A DNA stretch of 37,865 bases from a virus: the IMG/VR virus record IMGVR_UViG_3300042261_002381, positions 1 through 37,865 of that record; one strand, written 5' to 3'. Under the pieces are notes generated by a model, which did no database searches, had not been told where the DNA came from, and saw nothing but the letters and a program-made list of their open reading frames with translations. Both the position numbers and the translations under genes were made by a program. Positions within the stretch are counted from its first letter, which is position 1; the number at the start of each line of letters is the position of its first letter. Of this stretch, positions 1 through 6,890 are shown piece after piece.

Positions 1-1416
1 ATGAGATCACAGCGAAACATGCCAACGGCTCCTGCGCTTGCCCCACGCAAACGCTGTGCTGTCTACACCCGCAAGTCGACCGACGAAGGCTTGGACCAGG
101 ACTACAACAGTCTTGAGGCACAACGCGATGCCGGACTGGCTTACGTTGCAAGTCAGCGCCACGAGGGCTGGACTGTCGTACCTGACGGTTATGACGACGG
201 CGGCTATTCGGGTGGAAACATGGAGCGGCCAGGATTGCGTCGGCTGATGGCAGACATTGAGGCCGGTCGGATCGATATTGTGGTCGTCTACAAAATCGAC
301 CGGCTGACTCGAAGCCTGACCGACTTTGCCAAGTTGGTCGATGTGTTTGATCGCAACGGCGTGAGCTTTGTGTCTGTCACCCAGCAATTCAACACCACGA
401 CCTCGATGGGCCGCCTGACGCTCAATATCCTGCTGTCCTTTGCGCAATTCGAGCGCGAGGTCACGGGCGAGCGCATCCGCGACAAGATTGCAGCAAGCAA
501 GGCCAAAGGCATGTGGATGGGCGGCACCCCGCCTCTCGGGTACGACGTCGTTGAGCGCAAGTTGCTTGTCAACGAGCCGGAAGCCGACCTGGTGCGTTAC
601 ATCTTCCGTCGGTACGCAGAGCATGGGTCGGCTGCAGAGTTGGTGCGTGAATTGGCCGTCGAGGGGCGCACCACAAAGGCATGGCAGACGCAAAGCGGAC
701 ATTTCCGAGAAGGGCGACCGATTGATCAGCAGTACCTTTTCAAGATGTTGCGCAACCGGATCTACCTCGGCGAAATCCAGCACAAGGACACCAGCTTCCC
801 AGGTCAGCATGAGGCCATCATCGACCAGGACACTTGGGATCTCGTGCATGCCTTTGTCGATCGGCGAAAGCAAGGGCCACGCGAGGGTGTCACGCAGCAT
901 CCGGCGCTTTTGGCTGGATTGCTGCACGCGCCCGATGGCCAGTTGATGATTCACAGTTTCACGCGCAAGAAAAACGGACGGCTGTACCGCTATTACGTTC
1001 CCTACCTACACAAGCGACGCAATGCGGGTGCCACTCTTGCACCCGGTGCCACAGATGTCGGTCCGTTGCCTGCGGCCGAAATCGAGACGGCGGTGCTTGA
1101 GCAAATTCACCAGGCTCTCCGTGCGCCAGAGATGATGCTGGCGACATGGCGGTCGTGCCAAGGGTATCCAAGGGGCGTCCAATTGCAGGAAGCGCAAGTG
1201 GTCTTGGCCATGCAGCGCATTGGCGTTGTTTGGGACCAGTTGTTCCCCAAAGAACAGCAGCGCATTACGCAGCTGCTGATCGAGCGGGTTCAACTGCACG
1301 AGCGCGGGCTGGACATTCTGTGGCGTGAAGACGGATGGTTGGGACTGGGTGAAGACGTTGGCCGCCATCCGCTGGTGGAAGAGACCAGGGGCGCCGCAGA
1401 GGGGGTGTTTGCATGA
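1..1416 (+). CDS. Large serine recombinase (phage integrase)
   Basis: The product is 471 aa and catalyses site-specific integration of the prophage through a 5'-phosphoserine intermediate. The resolvase domain spans about residues 17-165. Its nucleophile is Ser26 in the YTRKSTDEG motif, and the arginine-rich YKIDRLTRSL helix and the QFERE motif follow. The recombinase DNA-binding domain spans about 185-290 (GTPPLGYD, then the LRNRIYLGEI segment). The C-terminal third keeps the KKNGRLYRYYV motif but lacks the CxxC pairs of a zinc ribbon found in many large serine integrases. The first base of the window is the A of the ATG, so an upstream start cannot be excluded; Met7 is an alternative. The stop overlaps the next ATG (ATGA), so the two genes are translationally coupled. 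Family assignment is secure; the attachment site is not visible. Confidence 0.95.
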   Translation: MRSQRNMPTAPALAPRKRCAVYTRKSTDEGLDQDYNSLEAQRDAGLAYVASQRHEGWTVVPDGYDDGGYSGGNMERPGLRRLMADIEAGRIDIVVVYKIDRLTRSLTDFAKLVDVFDRNGVSFVSVTQQFNTTTSMGRLTLNILLSFAQFEREVTGERIRDKIAASKAKGMWMGGTPPLGYDVVERKLLVNEPEADLVRYIFRRYAEHGSAAELVRELAVEGRTTKAWQTQSGHFREGRPIDQQYLFKMLRNRIYLGEIQHKDTSFPGQHEAIIDQDTWDLVHAFVDRRKQGPREGVTQHPALLAGLLHAPDGQLMIHSFTRKKNGRLYRYYVPYLHKRRNAGATLAPGATDVGPLPAAEIETAVLEQIHQALRAPEMMLATWRSCQGYPRGVQLQEAQVVLAMQRIGVVWDQLFPKEQQRITQLLIERVQLHERGLDILWREDGWLGLGEDVGRHPLVEETRGAAEGVFA

Positions 1417-1898
1417 CATCGCATGCCAAACCAGCCATGCATCCGGACAATCCGAGGCTGCGCAATGTGCGAATCGATATTGGTGAGGATGCGCGCAACT
1501 ACGTGTCTGGGCAGCAACGCGTGACGATGGTTCCCCTAACTATTCGTCGCAAGCAAAACCGAAAGGTCATGACGCCACCGCCGGGGGAGACATCCGTACT
1601 AAATAGCGGTGGCGAAGATGTCTCCATGATTCGGACACTGGGCAAGGCCTTTTACTGGCAGAAGCTGCTTGACCAAGGCAAGTTCGCCACCATCCGGGAC
1701 CTGGCCACGGCGATGAAACTTGAAGCTGGATGGGTGGCCGAGGTGCTGCGCATGACCACGCTGGCGCCAGACATCATCGAGGCCATCCTTGATGGTCAAC
1801 AGCCTCGGCACCTGAATTTGCAAACTCTGCGTGGCCGGCATGACCCGCTGCCACGGGACTGGCAAGAGCAGCGCAAGTTGTTCGGGTTCATGATTTGA
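1413..1898 (+). CDS. Recombinase-coupled small HTH/ParB-like protein
   Basis: This 161-aa protein starts in the ATGA overlap with the recombinase stop. The N-terminal 65 residues are basic and low in predicted structure. The C-terminal part (about 73-161) has a helix-turn-helix-like stretch, LATAMKLEAGWVAEVLRMTTLAPDIIEAIL, described here by its ends at about residues 98 and 127, followed by PRHLNLQTL and LPRDWQEQ. Small proteins of this kind commonly sit directly behind serine recombinases in proteobacterial prophages and resemble the HTH part of KorB/ParB proteins. The coupling suggests a role in recombination, for example as a directionality or accessory factor. That role is inference; no function is established from sequence alone. 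Confidence 0.75.
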   Translation: MTSHAKPAMHPDNPRLRNVRIDIGEDARNYVSGQQRVTMVPLTIRRKQNRKVMTPPPGETSVLNSGGEDVSMIRTLGKAFYWQKLLDQGKFATIRDLATAMKLEAGWVAEVLRMTTLAPDIIEAILDGQQPRHLNLQTLRGRHDPLPRDWQEQRKLFGFMI

Positions 1899-2091
1899 TG
1901 GTGCCTGTAATAAGCTGCAAATAAATCGGTCAATAGTTGCCATTCGGGAGATTTATTCAGAAGCTCAGGCCCATCGCACTTCTAAACTGGCGCTAATATA
2001 TGTACATCAAAAGGGAGGAATTGAAGCTTTCCTCGGACGCTGATTGCCCGGCTCGTAGATCGGCGAATTCATAAATTTGTTTGAGAATCAA
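1899..2091. other. Non-coding gap before the HNH gene
   Basis: This 193-base stretch is much richer in A and T than the flanking phage genes and begins the AT-rich island. A TAATAT hexamer at 1994-1999 could be a -10 element, but no good -35 sits 16-18 bases upstream. A purine-rich AGGGAGGA at 2012-2019 looks like a ribosome-binding site but has no convincing start codon at normal spacing. I see no gene here. Confidence 0.5.
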
Positions 2092-2901
2092 ATGAGTGCG
2101 TATCTCTATACATGGAATCCTAGGCTATGGAAATGGGTTGACCAACCAGAGGCCATTTGCCGCATCTCAGACGGTGAGGACTATGACATTGCTTGGAGTT
2201 GTGGAAACACAAAGAAGATCGTATCAGGCGACATATTCTTTCTTATGAAGTTAGGTGAGCAGCCAAAAGGTATTATTGGATGCGGCTACATTTCTTCGCC
2301 AACATATTCTCTTCCTCACTGGGATGAGGAAAAAGCACGCAGGGGATTGTCAACTCTTCGAACTGATCTGATGTTCAAGGTTTTATGCGAAAAACCCATT
2401 TTCTCAATCGATCAACTGCAAGCAAGATACCCTATATACAACTGGTCACCTCAAGCCGGTGGAGTTTCTATTCCGGATCCTATAGCTGACGAAATTTTTT
2501 CAGAAATTCAACAAAGCTCAATTTTCGGTTTCCCAATTTTGACTAATGATGAAATGCGGCTCTATGTAGAAGGGAAAAGCAAGGCGATCACATCAATGAC
2601 TTATGACAGAAGCCCCCACGCGCGCCAAGCTTGTATTGAGCACTATGGGTATGCATGCTGCATTTGCGGTTTCAGTTTTGAGAAAGTCTACGGTGCAGTT
2701 GGCGAGAACTACATAGAGGTTCATCATTTGAAGCCTATTGCAGATACAGATGAAGAATACCTAATCGACCCTATTAAAGATTTGCGCCCAGTTTGTGCGA
2801 ATTGCCATCGCATGCTTCACAGGCAGCGGCCGCCTATCGCAATAGAGGATCTTCGCGTGAACAAATCTGCGTTAGAAGGTCTGGATGTCGGATCAATTTG
2901 A
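2092..2901 (+). CDS. PUA/EVE-like domain fused to HNH endonuclease
   Basis: The product is 269 aa from the ATG at 2092; a TTG five codons upstream (2077) is an alternative start. Residues 1-140 resemble an EVE/PUA-type reader fold (IAWSCGNT, the GDIFFLMKLG strand and GIIGCGYI). The C-terminal domain is a zinc HNH nuclease: CxxC at 189-192, the His-His pair 211-212 in IEVHHLKPI, CANC at 235-238 with Asn237, and a final H243. EVE/SRA-type readers joined to HNH nucleases are known as modification-dependent (type IV-like) restriction enzymes. A defence or superinfection-exclusion role is therefore the best inference. The gene is visibly AT-richer than its neighbours, lies outside the early operon and is followed by its own terminator, all consistent with recent acquisition as a moron. 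Confidence 0.8.
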   Translation: MSAYLYTWNPRLWKWVDQPEAICRISDGEDYDIAWSCGNTKKIVSGDIFFLMKLGEQPKGIIGCGYISSPTYSLPHWDEEKARRGLSTLRTDLMFKVLCEKPIFSIDQLQARYPIYNWSPQAGGVSIPDPIADEIFSEIQQSSIFGFPILTNDEMRLYVEGKSKAITSMTYDRSPHARQACIEHYGYACCICGFSFEKVYGAVGENYIEVHHLKPIADTDEEYLIDPIKDLRPVCANCHRMLHRQRPPIAIEDLRVNKSALEGLDVGSI

Positions 2902-2924
2902 CCAGACCCAATTTTTGGTGCGGG

Positions 2925-2943
2925 TTCTTGCAAGTTGCAAGAA
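2925..2943. promoter_or_regulatory. 19-base perfect palindrome, operator-like
   Basis: TTCTTGCAA-G-TTGCAAGAA is a perfect inverted repeat with 9-base arms around one central base. It lies 23 bases after the HNH stop and about 220 bases before the early operon. It lacks a T-run, so it does not look like a terminator. Its symmetry is what a dimeric repressor would bind. The binding protein is unknown. Confidence 0.55.
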
Positions 2944-3014
2944 TCCCTCTGGATTAAGCAGGGACATTTATATTACAGATTTCTACATCGGGACATAACC
3001 GATTTCCACCGTAG

Positions 3015-3040
3015 ACGGCGAGCCCAGTGCTCGCCGTTTT
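3015..3040 (+). terminator. Rho-independent terminator after HNH gene
   Basis: The arms ACGGCGAGC (3015-3023) and GCTCGCCGT (3029-3037) are perfectly complementary over 9 bases around a 5-base loop, and TTTT follows (3037-3040). It would stop transcription from the HNH gene before the early operon, so the early operon needs a promoter downstream or read-through. Confidence 0.8.
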
Positions 3041-3054
3041 GCATTCTGAGGCTC

Positions 3055-3126
3055 ATTGGCGAACTGGAAGTTTCCGCTGAGTTCGCCAATCGCTCCCTCG
3101 TAAGTTCGCCACCCGAATTCTCCAAT
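3055..3126. promoter_or_regulatory. Cluster of TTCGCCAAT-type repeats upstream of early operon
   Basis: ATTGGCGAACT at 3055-3065 and AGTTCGCCAAT at 3080-3090 form a perfect 11-base inverted repeat. Two further copies in the second orientation are AGTTCGCCACC (3103-3113) and the weaker AATTCTCCAAT (3116-3126). The cluster ends 36 bases before the HTH gene start at 3163. It looks like an operator array for the early operon, possibly bound by one of the two small HTH proteins. The binder is not identified. Confidence 0.6.
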
Positions 3127-3162
3127 GACACCTGTTCCTCAACAGCCTCAAAGGAGAGTCTC

Positions 3163-3426
3163 ATGGCAGCTATGGCAAGCCCCCAAACCCGGTCGTCCTA
3201 CCCGGCGATCAATACCCTGGCACCCGGTGACCGGCGTGTCCTGAACGAAAACGAACTGGCCCAGCGCTGGGGTGTGAGCCCCAAGACGCTGCAGCGCTGG
3301 CGCAGCGAGGGTCGTGGCCCTCGTTACCTCAAGCTATCCAAGCGGGTCAGCTACCCGCTGGAAGCCATCCTGGACTTCGAGTACAGCGCGCTGCATGAGT
3401 CGACCGCTGAACGCGTGATGGCGTGA
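3163..3426 (+). CDS. Small HTH_17/AlpA-like DNA-binding protein
   Basis: This 87-aa protein is the first gene of the early operon. The ATG at 3163 is chosen because AAGGAG sits 6 bases upstream (3151-3156); longer in-frame extensions would run through the terminator and repeat region. Residues 27-72 carry a winged MerR/excisionase-type helix-turn-helix (NELAQRWGVSPKTLQRWRSEG, then the GPRYLKL wing). Proteins of this fold act as excisionases or transcriptional regulators. Its position directly behind a repeat array fits autoregulation of the early operon. Which of these roles it plays cannot be decided from sequence. Confidence 0.8.
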   Translation: MAAMASPQTRSSYPAINTLAPGDRRVLNENELAQRWGVSPKTLQRWRSEGRGPRYLKLSKRVSYPLEAILDFEYSALHESTAERVMA

Positions 3427-3437
3427 GGGAGATGGTC

Positions 3438-3920
3438 ATGAACGATTTGTCCATCTTCCCAGCCGACATCGCCGAGATGTCAGTCGCCCAACTGGCCAAG
3501 CTGCCAGTTCATCAACTCTACGAAGTCGACACCAATCTCGACCAGGCCATTGCCTGGCTCAAGAGTGCCCGCACAAAAGTGGATTTGGCCCTGGACCAGC
3601 GCTTCGGTACCCAAGGGCGTGAAGCCCTGCGTGACACCGCCCGCGACTTCGGCACCGCCCATTTCAACCTCGATGGTCTGCATGTCAAGTTCGAGTTGCC
3701 CAAGAAGGTGTCCTGGGATCAGAAAAAGCTCAAGGCCATTGCCGAGCGCATCGTGGCATCTGGTGAAGCCGTGGAGAGTTATCTCGACGTCAAGCTCGCG
3801 GTGCCCGAATCCCGCTTCACCAATTGGCCACCGGCCTTGCAGCAGCAATTTGCCGACGCACGCACGGTCGAGGCTGGCAAGGCCACGTTTGAGCTAAGCC
3901 ATGATGAAGGAGGTGTGTGA
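3438..3920 (+). CDS. Conserved phage protein of unknown function in recombination operon
   Basis: The product is 160 aa, mostly helical and charged. The ATG at 3438 has GAGGGAG about 6 bases upstream and is preferred over a GTG at 3423 and an ATG at 3432. No catalytic motif is seen. The middle (about 77-125) reads as an amphipathic region with FELPKKVSWD and an acidic/basic helix. It ends by overlapping the start of the RecA-fold ATPase gene by one base, and its own last codons supply that gene's ribosome-binding site. This suggests coordinated expression with the annealing module. The function is not recognised. Confidence 0.7.
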   Translation: MNDLSIFPADIAEMSVAQLAKLPVHQLYEVDTNLDQAIAWLKSARTKVDLALDQRFGTQGREALRDTARDFGTAHFNLDGLHVKFELPKKVSWDQKKLKAIAERIVASGEAVESYLDVKLAVPESRFTNWPPALQQQFADARTVEAGKATFELSHDEGGV

Positions 3921-4759
3921 TGGCCCTTCCAATCATCAGCGCATCCCAGCGCTTGGCAGAAAAGCAAGGCGTCAAGCTGGTGCTGCTCGGCAAGTCTGGC
4001 ATTGGCAAGACCACCCAGCTCAAGACTCTGCCCGAGGACAGCACGCTGTTCGTGGACCTGGAAGCCGGCGATCTCGCGGTCAAGGACTGGCATGGCGACT
4101 GTGTACGCCCCGCCACCTGGCCTGAGTTCCGCGACCTGGTGGTCTTCCTGGCTGGCCCTAACCCGGCACTTCCGTCCGAAGCACCGTACTCGCAGGCTCA
4201 CTTCGATCATGTCTGCGAGCGCTACGGCGACCCAGCCCAGTTGGCCAAGTACGACACCTACTTCGTCGACAGCATCACGGTGCTGGCACGTCTGGCGCTC
4301 ATCTGGGCCAAGGTCCAGCCGCAGGCCATGTCTGAGCGCACCGGCAAGCCCGACACCCGCGGGGCCTACGGCCTCTTGGGCCAGGAAATGCTCACTGCGC
4401 TGACCCACCTGCAGCACGCCCGGGGCAAGCACGTGGTGTTTGTCGCCATCCTCGACGAGAAGCTCGACGACTTCAACCGCAAGGTGTTCGTGCCGCAGAT
4501 CGAGGGTTCCAAAACCGCAGCCGAACTGCCCGGCATCGTCGATGAAGTCGTCACCCTGGCCGAGATCAAGGCTGAGGACGGTAGCAGCTACCGCGCCTTC
4601 ATCACCCACACGCTCAACCCCTATGGCTACCCGGCCAAGGACCGCTCTGGCCAGCTTGACCTGCAAGAGCCGCCCAACCTGCGCACCCTCATCGACAAGT
4701 GCGCCGCTGCCACCCGCATGCCCTCTGGCAATTACACATCCCAAACACCCAAGGAGTAA
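3920..4759 (+). CDS. Sak4-like RecA-fold ATPase (phage single-strand annealing)
   Basis: This 279-aa P-loop ATPase has its Walker A, GKSGIGKTT, at residues 24-32 and a Walker B-like YFVDSIT at 114-120. The fold and length match phage AAA_24/Sak4-type proteins, which anneal single strands and help recombination-dependent replication. The ATG at 3920 has the strong AAGGAGG at 3907-3913. The SSB-like gene starts 3 bases after its stop, and a Cas4-like exonuclease follows two genes later, the usual partners of Sak4. The ATPase assignment is secure; the Sak4 role rests on context and length. Confidence 0.8.
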   Translation: MALPIISASQRLAEKQGVKLVLLGKSGIGKTTQLKTLPEDSTLFVDLEAGDLAVKDWHGDCVRPATWPEFRDLVVFLAGPNPALPSEAPYSQAHFDHVCERYGDPAQLAKYDTYFVDSITVLARLALIWAKVQPQAMSERTGKPDTRGAYGLLGQEMLTALTHLQHARGKHVVFVAILDEKLDDFNRKVFVPQIEGSKTAAELPGIVDEVVTLAEIKAEDGSSYRAFITHTLNPYGYPAKDRSGQLDLQEPPNLRTLIDKCAAATRMPSGNYTSQTPKE

Positions 4760-4762
4760 TTC

Positions 4763-5416
4763 ATGTCCAACTGGTCCGATTTCAACGACGCCGAACAACA
4801 GCAATCCTTCGATCTCATCCCCAAGGGCACGGTCGCCAAGGTCCGGATGACGGTCAAACCAGGTGGGTACGACGACCCCAGTCAAGGCTGGGTCGGCGGT
4901 TACGCCACCCAGAGCTTTGAGACCGGCAGCATCTTCCTGGCCTGTGAGTTCGTCGTGCTCGAGGGCGAATATGCCCGTCGCAAGCTGTGGTCGAACATTG
5001 GCCTGTACAGCAGCAAGGGGCCCACCTGGGGCAACATGGGCCGCACCTTTGTGCGGGCAGCCCTGAACTCGGCGCGCAACGTCCGCCCTGACGACAACAC
5101 ACCCCAGGCTGCATCAGCACGGCGCATCCAGGGCTTCCATGAGCTGGATGGCCTGGAGTTCGTCGCCCGCATCGACATCGAAAAAGACGGTCGCGGCGAA
5201 GCGAAGAACGTGGTCAAGATGGCCGTGGAGCCGGGTGAGCCTGAATACGCGCCCACGATGGCTGGCGCTGGGTTCATTCCCAACCGTACGGCAGCGGCTC
5301 CGGTCGCAAGCCCAACCGCAGTTCCACCCGTATCCCCAACTGCAGTCACAACCGCAGCCTCGCCGGCAGCGGCCCAACGCCCTGCCGTGTCAGGAAAGCC
5401 CGCCTGGGCGCAGTGA
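4763..5416 (+). CDS. Probable phage single-stranded DNA-binding protein
   Basis: The product is 217 aa with AAGGAG before the ATG. Residues 1-140 are beta-rich and look like an OB-fold/DUF669-type core (FDLIPKGTVAKVRMT, IFLACEFVVLEGEYARRKLW, DGLEFVARIDIE). The tail (about 170-210) is low-complexity Ala/Pro/Thr/Val, a flexible linker ending in PAWAQ. There is no acidic SSB-type tip. Proteins in this slot between a Sak4-like ATPase and a RecB/Cas4-like nuclease act as the SSB partner in several phages. The fold is plausible from pattern only, so the call is inferential. Confidence 0.65.
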   Translation: MSNWSDFNDAEQQQSFDLIPKGTVAKVRMTVKPGGYDDPSQGWVGGYATQSFETGSIFLACEFVVLEGEYARRKLWSNIGLYSSKGPTWGNMGRTFVRAALNSARNVRPDDNTPQAASARRIQGFHELDGLEFVARIDIEKDGRGEAKNVVKMAVEPGEPEYAPTMAGAGFIPNRTAAAPVASPTAVPPVSPTAVTTAASPAAAQRPAVSGKPAWAQ

Positions 5417-5425
5417 GCGAGGAGA

Positions 5426-5944
5426 GTGAAATGCTGGGTCTGCTCACGACAGGCCCGGGGGTACGGCCATACCGACAACCGGCATGGCATCGGCAACCCC
5501 CGGCGCTATCCCATCGACTGGGTGTTCTGTTCCCACCGTTGCCAGGACGCGTTTCACGCGATGTATGGCAATTGGCTCCGGGTCAAGGAAGGTCGCATCA
5601 ACAGGACGGAGGTCGCCATGATTGATCCGTCTGATGTCGAGCTGGCCGCCATGCGCCAGTGTCTCAAGGCCTTTGGCGAAGCGGCTGGCGAGATTGGCTT
5701 TGCCAAGCCGCTGGGTGACTACGCTGAGACTGAAGCCTTGTGTGTGATTGATGCGATCGTCACCTGCTACACGGACGCCATGGCGGCGCACCACGAAGCC
5801 ACCAAGTTTCCGCCGGTGCGTGGCATGCCACCGACGCCAGATCCGCTTGCCAACCCGTTCGCTGATCTCGAGGATGACTTGCCTTGGGAAGAGCCGAAAG
5901 CGAAAACGACACACCCGCAACCGGCGAAGGGGAGAAAGTCATGA
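5426..5944 (+). CDS. Zinc-finger phage protein (DUF6511-like), possible second start
   Basis: The product is 172 aa from a GTG start. The GTG is chosen because the first residues hold the conserved CWVC pair (residues 3-6), which pairs with CSHRC (about 35-39) to form a zinc site. The ribosome-binding site for it (GAGGAG, 5419-5424) is unusually close. An in-frame ATG at 5618 has a much better GGAGGT at 5608-5613 and would give a 108-aa form without the zinc finger. The remainder is helical, and the C-terminus is Pro/Lys-rich. The stop overlaps the exonuclease ATG. A nucleic-acid-binding helper role is a guess from context. Confidence 0.7.
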   Translation: MKCWVCSRQARGYGHTDNRHGIGNPRRYPIDWVFCSHRCQDAFHAMYGNWLRVKEGRINRTEVAMIDPSDVELAAMRQCLKAFGEAAGEIGFAKPLGDYAETEALCVIDAIVTCYTDAMAAHHEATKFPPVRGMPPTPDPLANPFADLEDDLPWEEPKAKTTHPQPAKGRKS

Positions 5945-6678
5945 TCGACTTCAACTCCTCGGCAAGTGTCTCCGGCCAGTTGGAAGCATTGGTCGACGTC
6001 GGCATGCAGCGACAGCGTGCCAAGCAAACGCCCCGGGCATACCTGGGTGCATCCAGGCTGGGGGCCTCGTGTGAGCGAGCCCTCCAGTACGAATTCGCCA
6101 AGGCTCCAGTCGATCCTGGCCGTGACACCTCGGGGCGCATCCTGCGCATCTTCGAGCGTGGTCACGTGATGGAGGACTGCATGGTCACCTGGCTGCGTGA
6201 GGCCGGGTTTGACCTGCGCACCCGCAAGGCCGACGGCGACCAGTTCGGCTTCTCGGCGGCTGGTGGACGACTCAAGGGCCATGTCGACGGCGTCATCGTT
6301 GCTGGCCCCGAAGGTTTTGCCTACCCCGCCCTGTGGGAGTGCAAATGCCTCGGTCAGAAATCCTGGCGCGAGCTGGAGAAGCACAAGCTGGCGATTGCCA
6401 AGCCGATTTACCACGCCCAGGTGGTGCTCTACCAGGCTTACTTGGAGTTGCACGAGCACCCGGCGCTCTTCACGGCGATCAACGCCGACACCATGGAGAT
6501 TTACACCGAACTCGTGCCCTTCGATGCGGTGCTGGCGCAGCGCATGTCCGATCGCGCCGTCAAGGTGATCACCGCCACCGATGCCGGGGAGCTGCTGCCC
6601 CGTGCATTCCATGAATCCACCCATTTCGAGTGCCGGATGTGCCCATGGCAGGACCGGTGCTGGAGGAGTCCCCTATGA
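5941..6678 (+). CDS. Cas4/RecB-like PD-(D/E)XK exonuclease with Fe-S cysteines
   Basis: This 245-aa nuclease starts in an ATGA overlap with the zinc-finger gene. The core motifs are RGHVMED (about 73-79), Asp116 in KGHVDGV, and Glu133/Lys135 in WECKCLG, then a QVVLYQAYL helix. Cys44 near the N-terminus and Cys231, Cys234 and Cys240 near the C-terminus match the four-cysteine arrangement that holds a 4Fe-4S cluster in Cas4/AddB nucleases. It would resect DNA ends to give single strands for the annealing ATPase upstream. No cas1/cas2 or CRISPR is nearby, so this is a phage recombination enzyme rather than a CRISPR adaptation gene. Confidence 0.85.
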   Translation: MIDFNSSASVSGQLEALVDVGMQRQRAKQTPRAYLGASRLGASCERALQYEFAKAPVDPGRDTSGRILRIFERGHVMEDCMVTWLREAGFDLRTRKADGDQFGFSAAGGRLKGHVDGVIVAGPEGFAYPALWECKCLGQKSWRELEKHKLAIAKPIYHAQVVLYQAYLELHEHPALFTAINADTMEIYTELVPFDAVLAQRMSDRAVKVITATDAGELLPRAFHESTHFECRMCPWQDRCWRSPL

Positions 6679-6890
6679 ATACCCCGTCCATGAATGACGT
6701 GCTGGGTGAGCGTCTGGTCGATGCGCGCGAAGCGTCGCACTGCCTCAATCTCCCGCTGTACTTACTCACGCATCCGAGCGAGCGGGAGCGCTTGAAGGTG
6801 CCACATTACCGAGTCGGAAAGTTGGTGCGTTTCAAGCTCCAAGAGTTGATCGACTGGGTCGAACGGCAAGGGGGCGTATCGGATGCTTGA
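6675..6890 (+). CDS. Second small HTH DNA-binding protein
   Basis: The product is 71 aa. The ATG at 6675 overlaps the exonuclease stop as ATGA and has GGAGGAG at 6662-6668. Residues 14-66 resemble an excisionase-type winged HTH: DAREASHCLNLPLYLL, then a YRVGKLVRFKLQELIDWVE wing and helix. It could be the excisionase/directionality factor or an early regulator. It overlaps the primase-helicase start by 8 bases, so the two are coupled. Confidence 0.7.
   Translation: MNTPSMNDVLGERLVDAREASHCLNLPLYLLTHPSERERLKVPHYRVGKLVRFKLQELIDWVERQGGVSDA

Noticed and set aside
2022-2075. Mini-frame from TTG after AGGAGG-like purines before the HNH gene
   Set aside because: Spacing between the purine stretch and TTG is too short, and the frame ends after 17 codons.
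3163-3426. Longer version of the first early HTH protein beginning near 2935
   Set aside because: The extension would run through the 19-base palindrome, the terminator and the repeat array, and has no ribosome-binding site. The ATG at 3163 has AAGGAG.
5941-6678. CRISPR adaptation nuclease Cas4
   Set aside because: Although Cas4-like with Fe-S cysteines, there is no repeat array or cas1/cas2 and it sits in a phage annealing operon.
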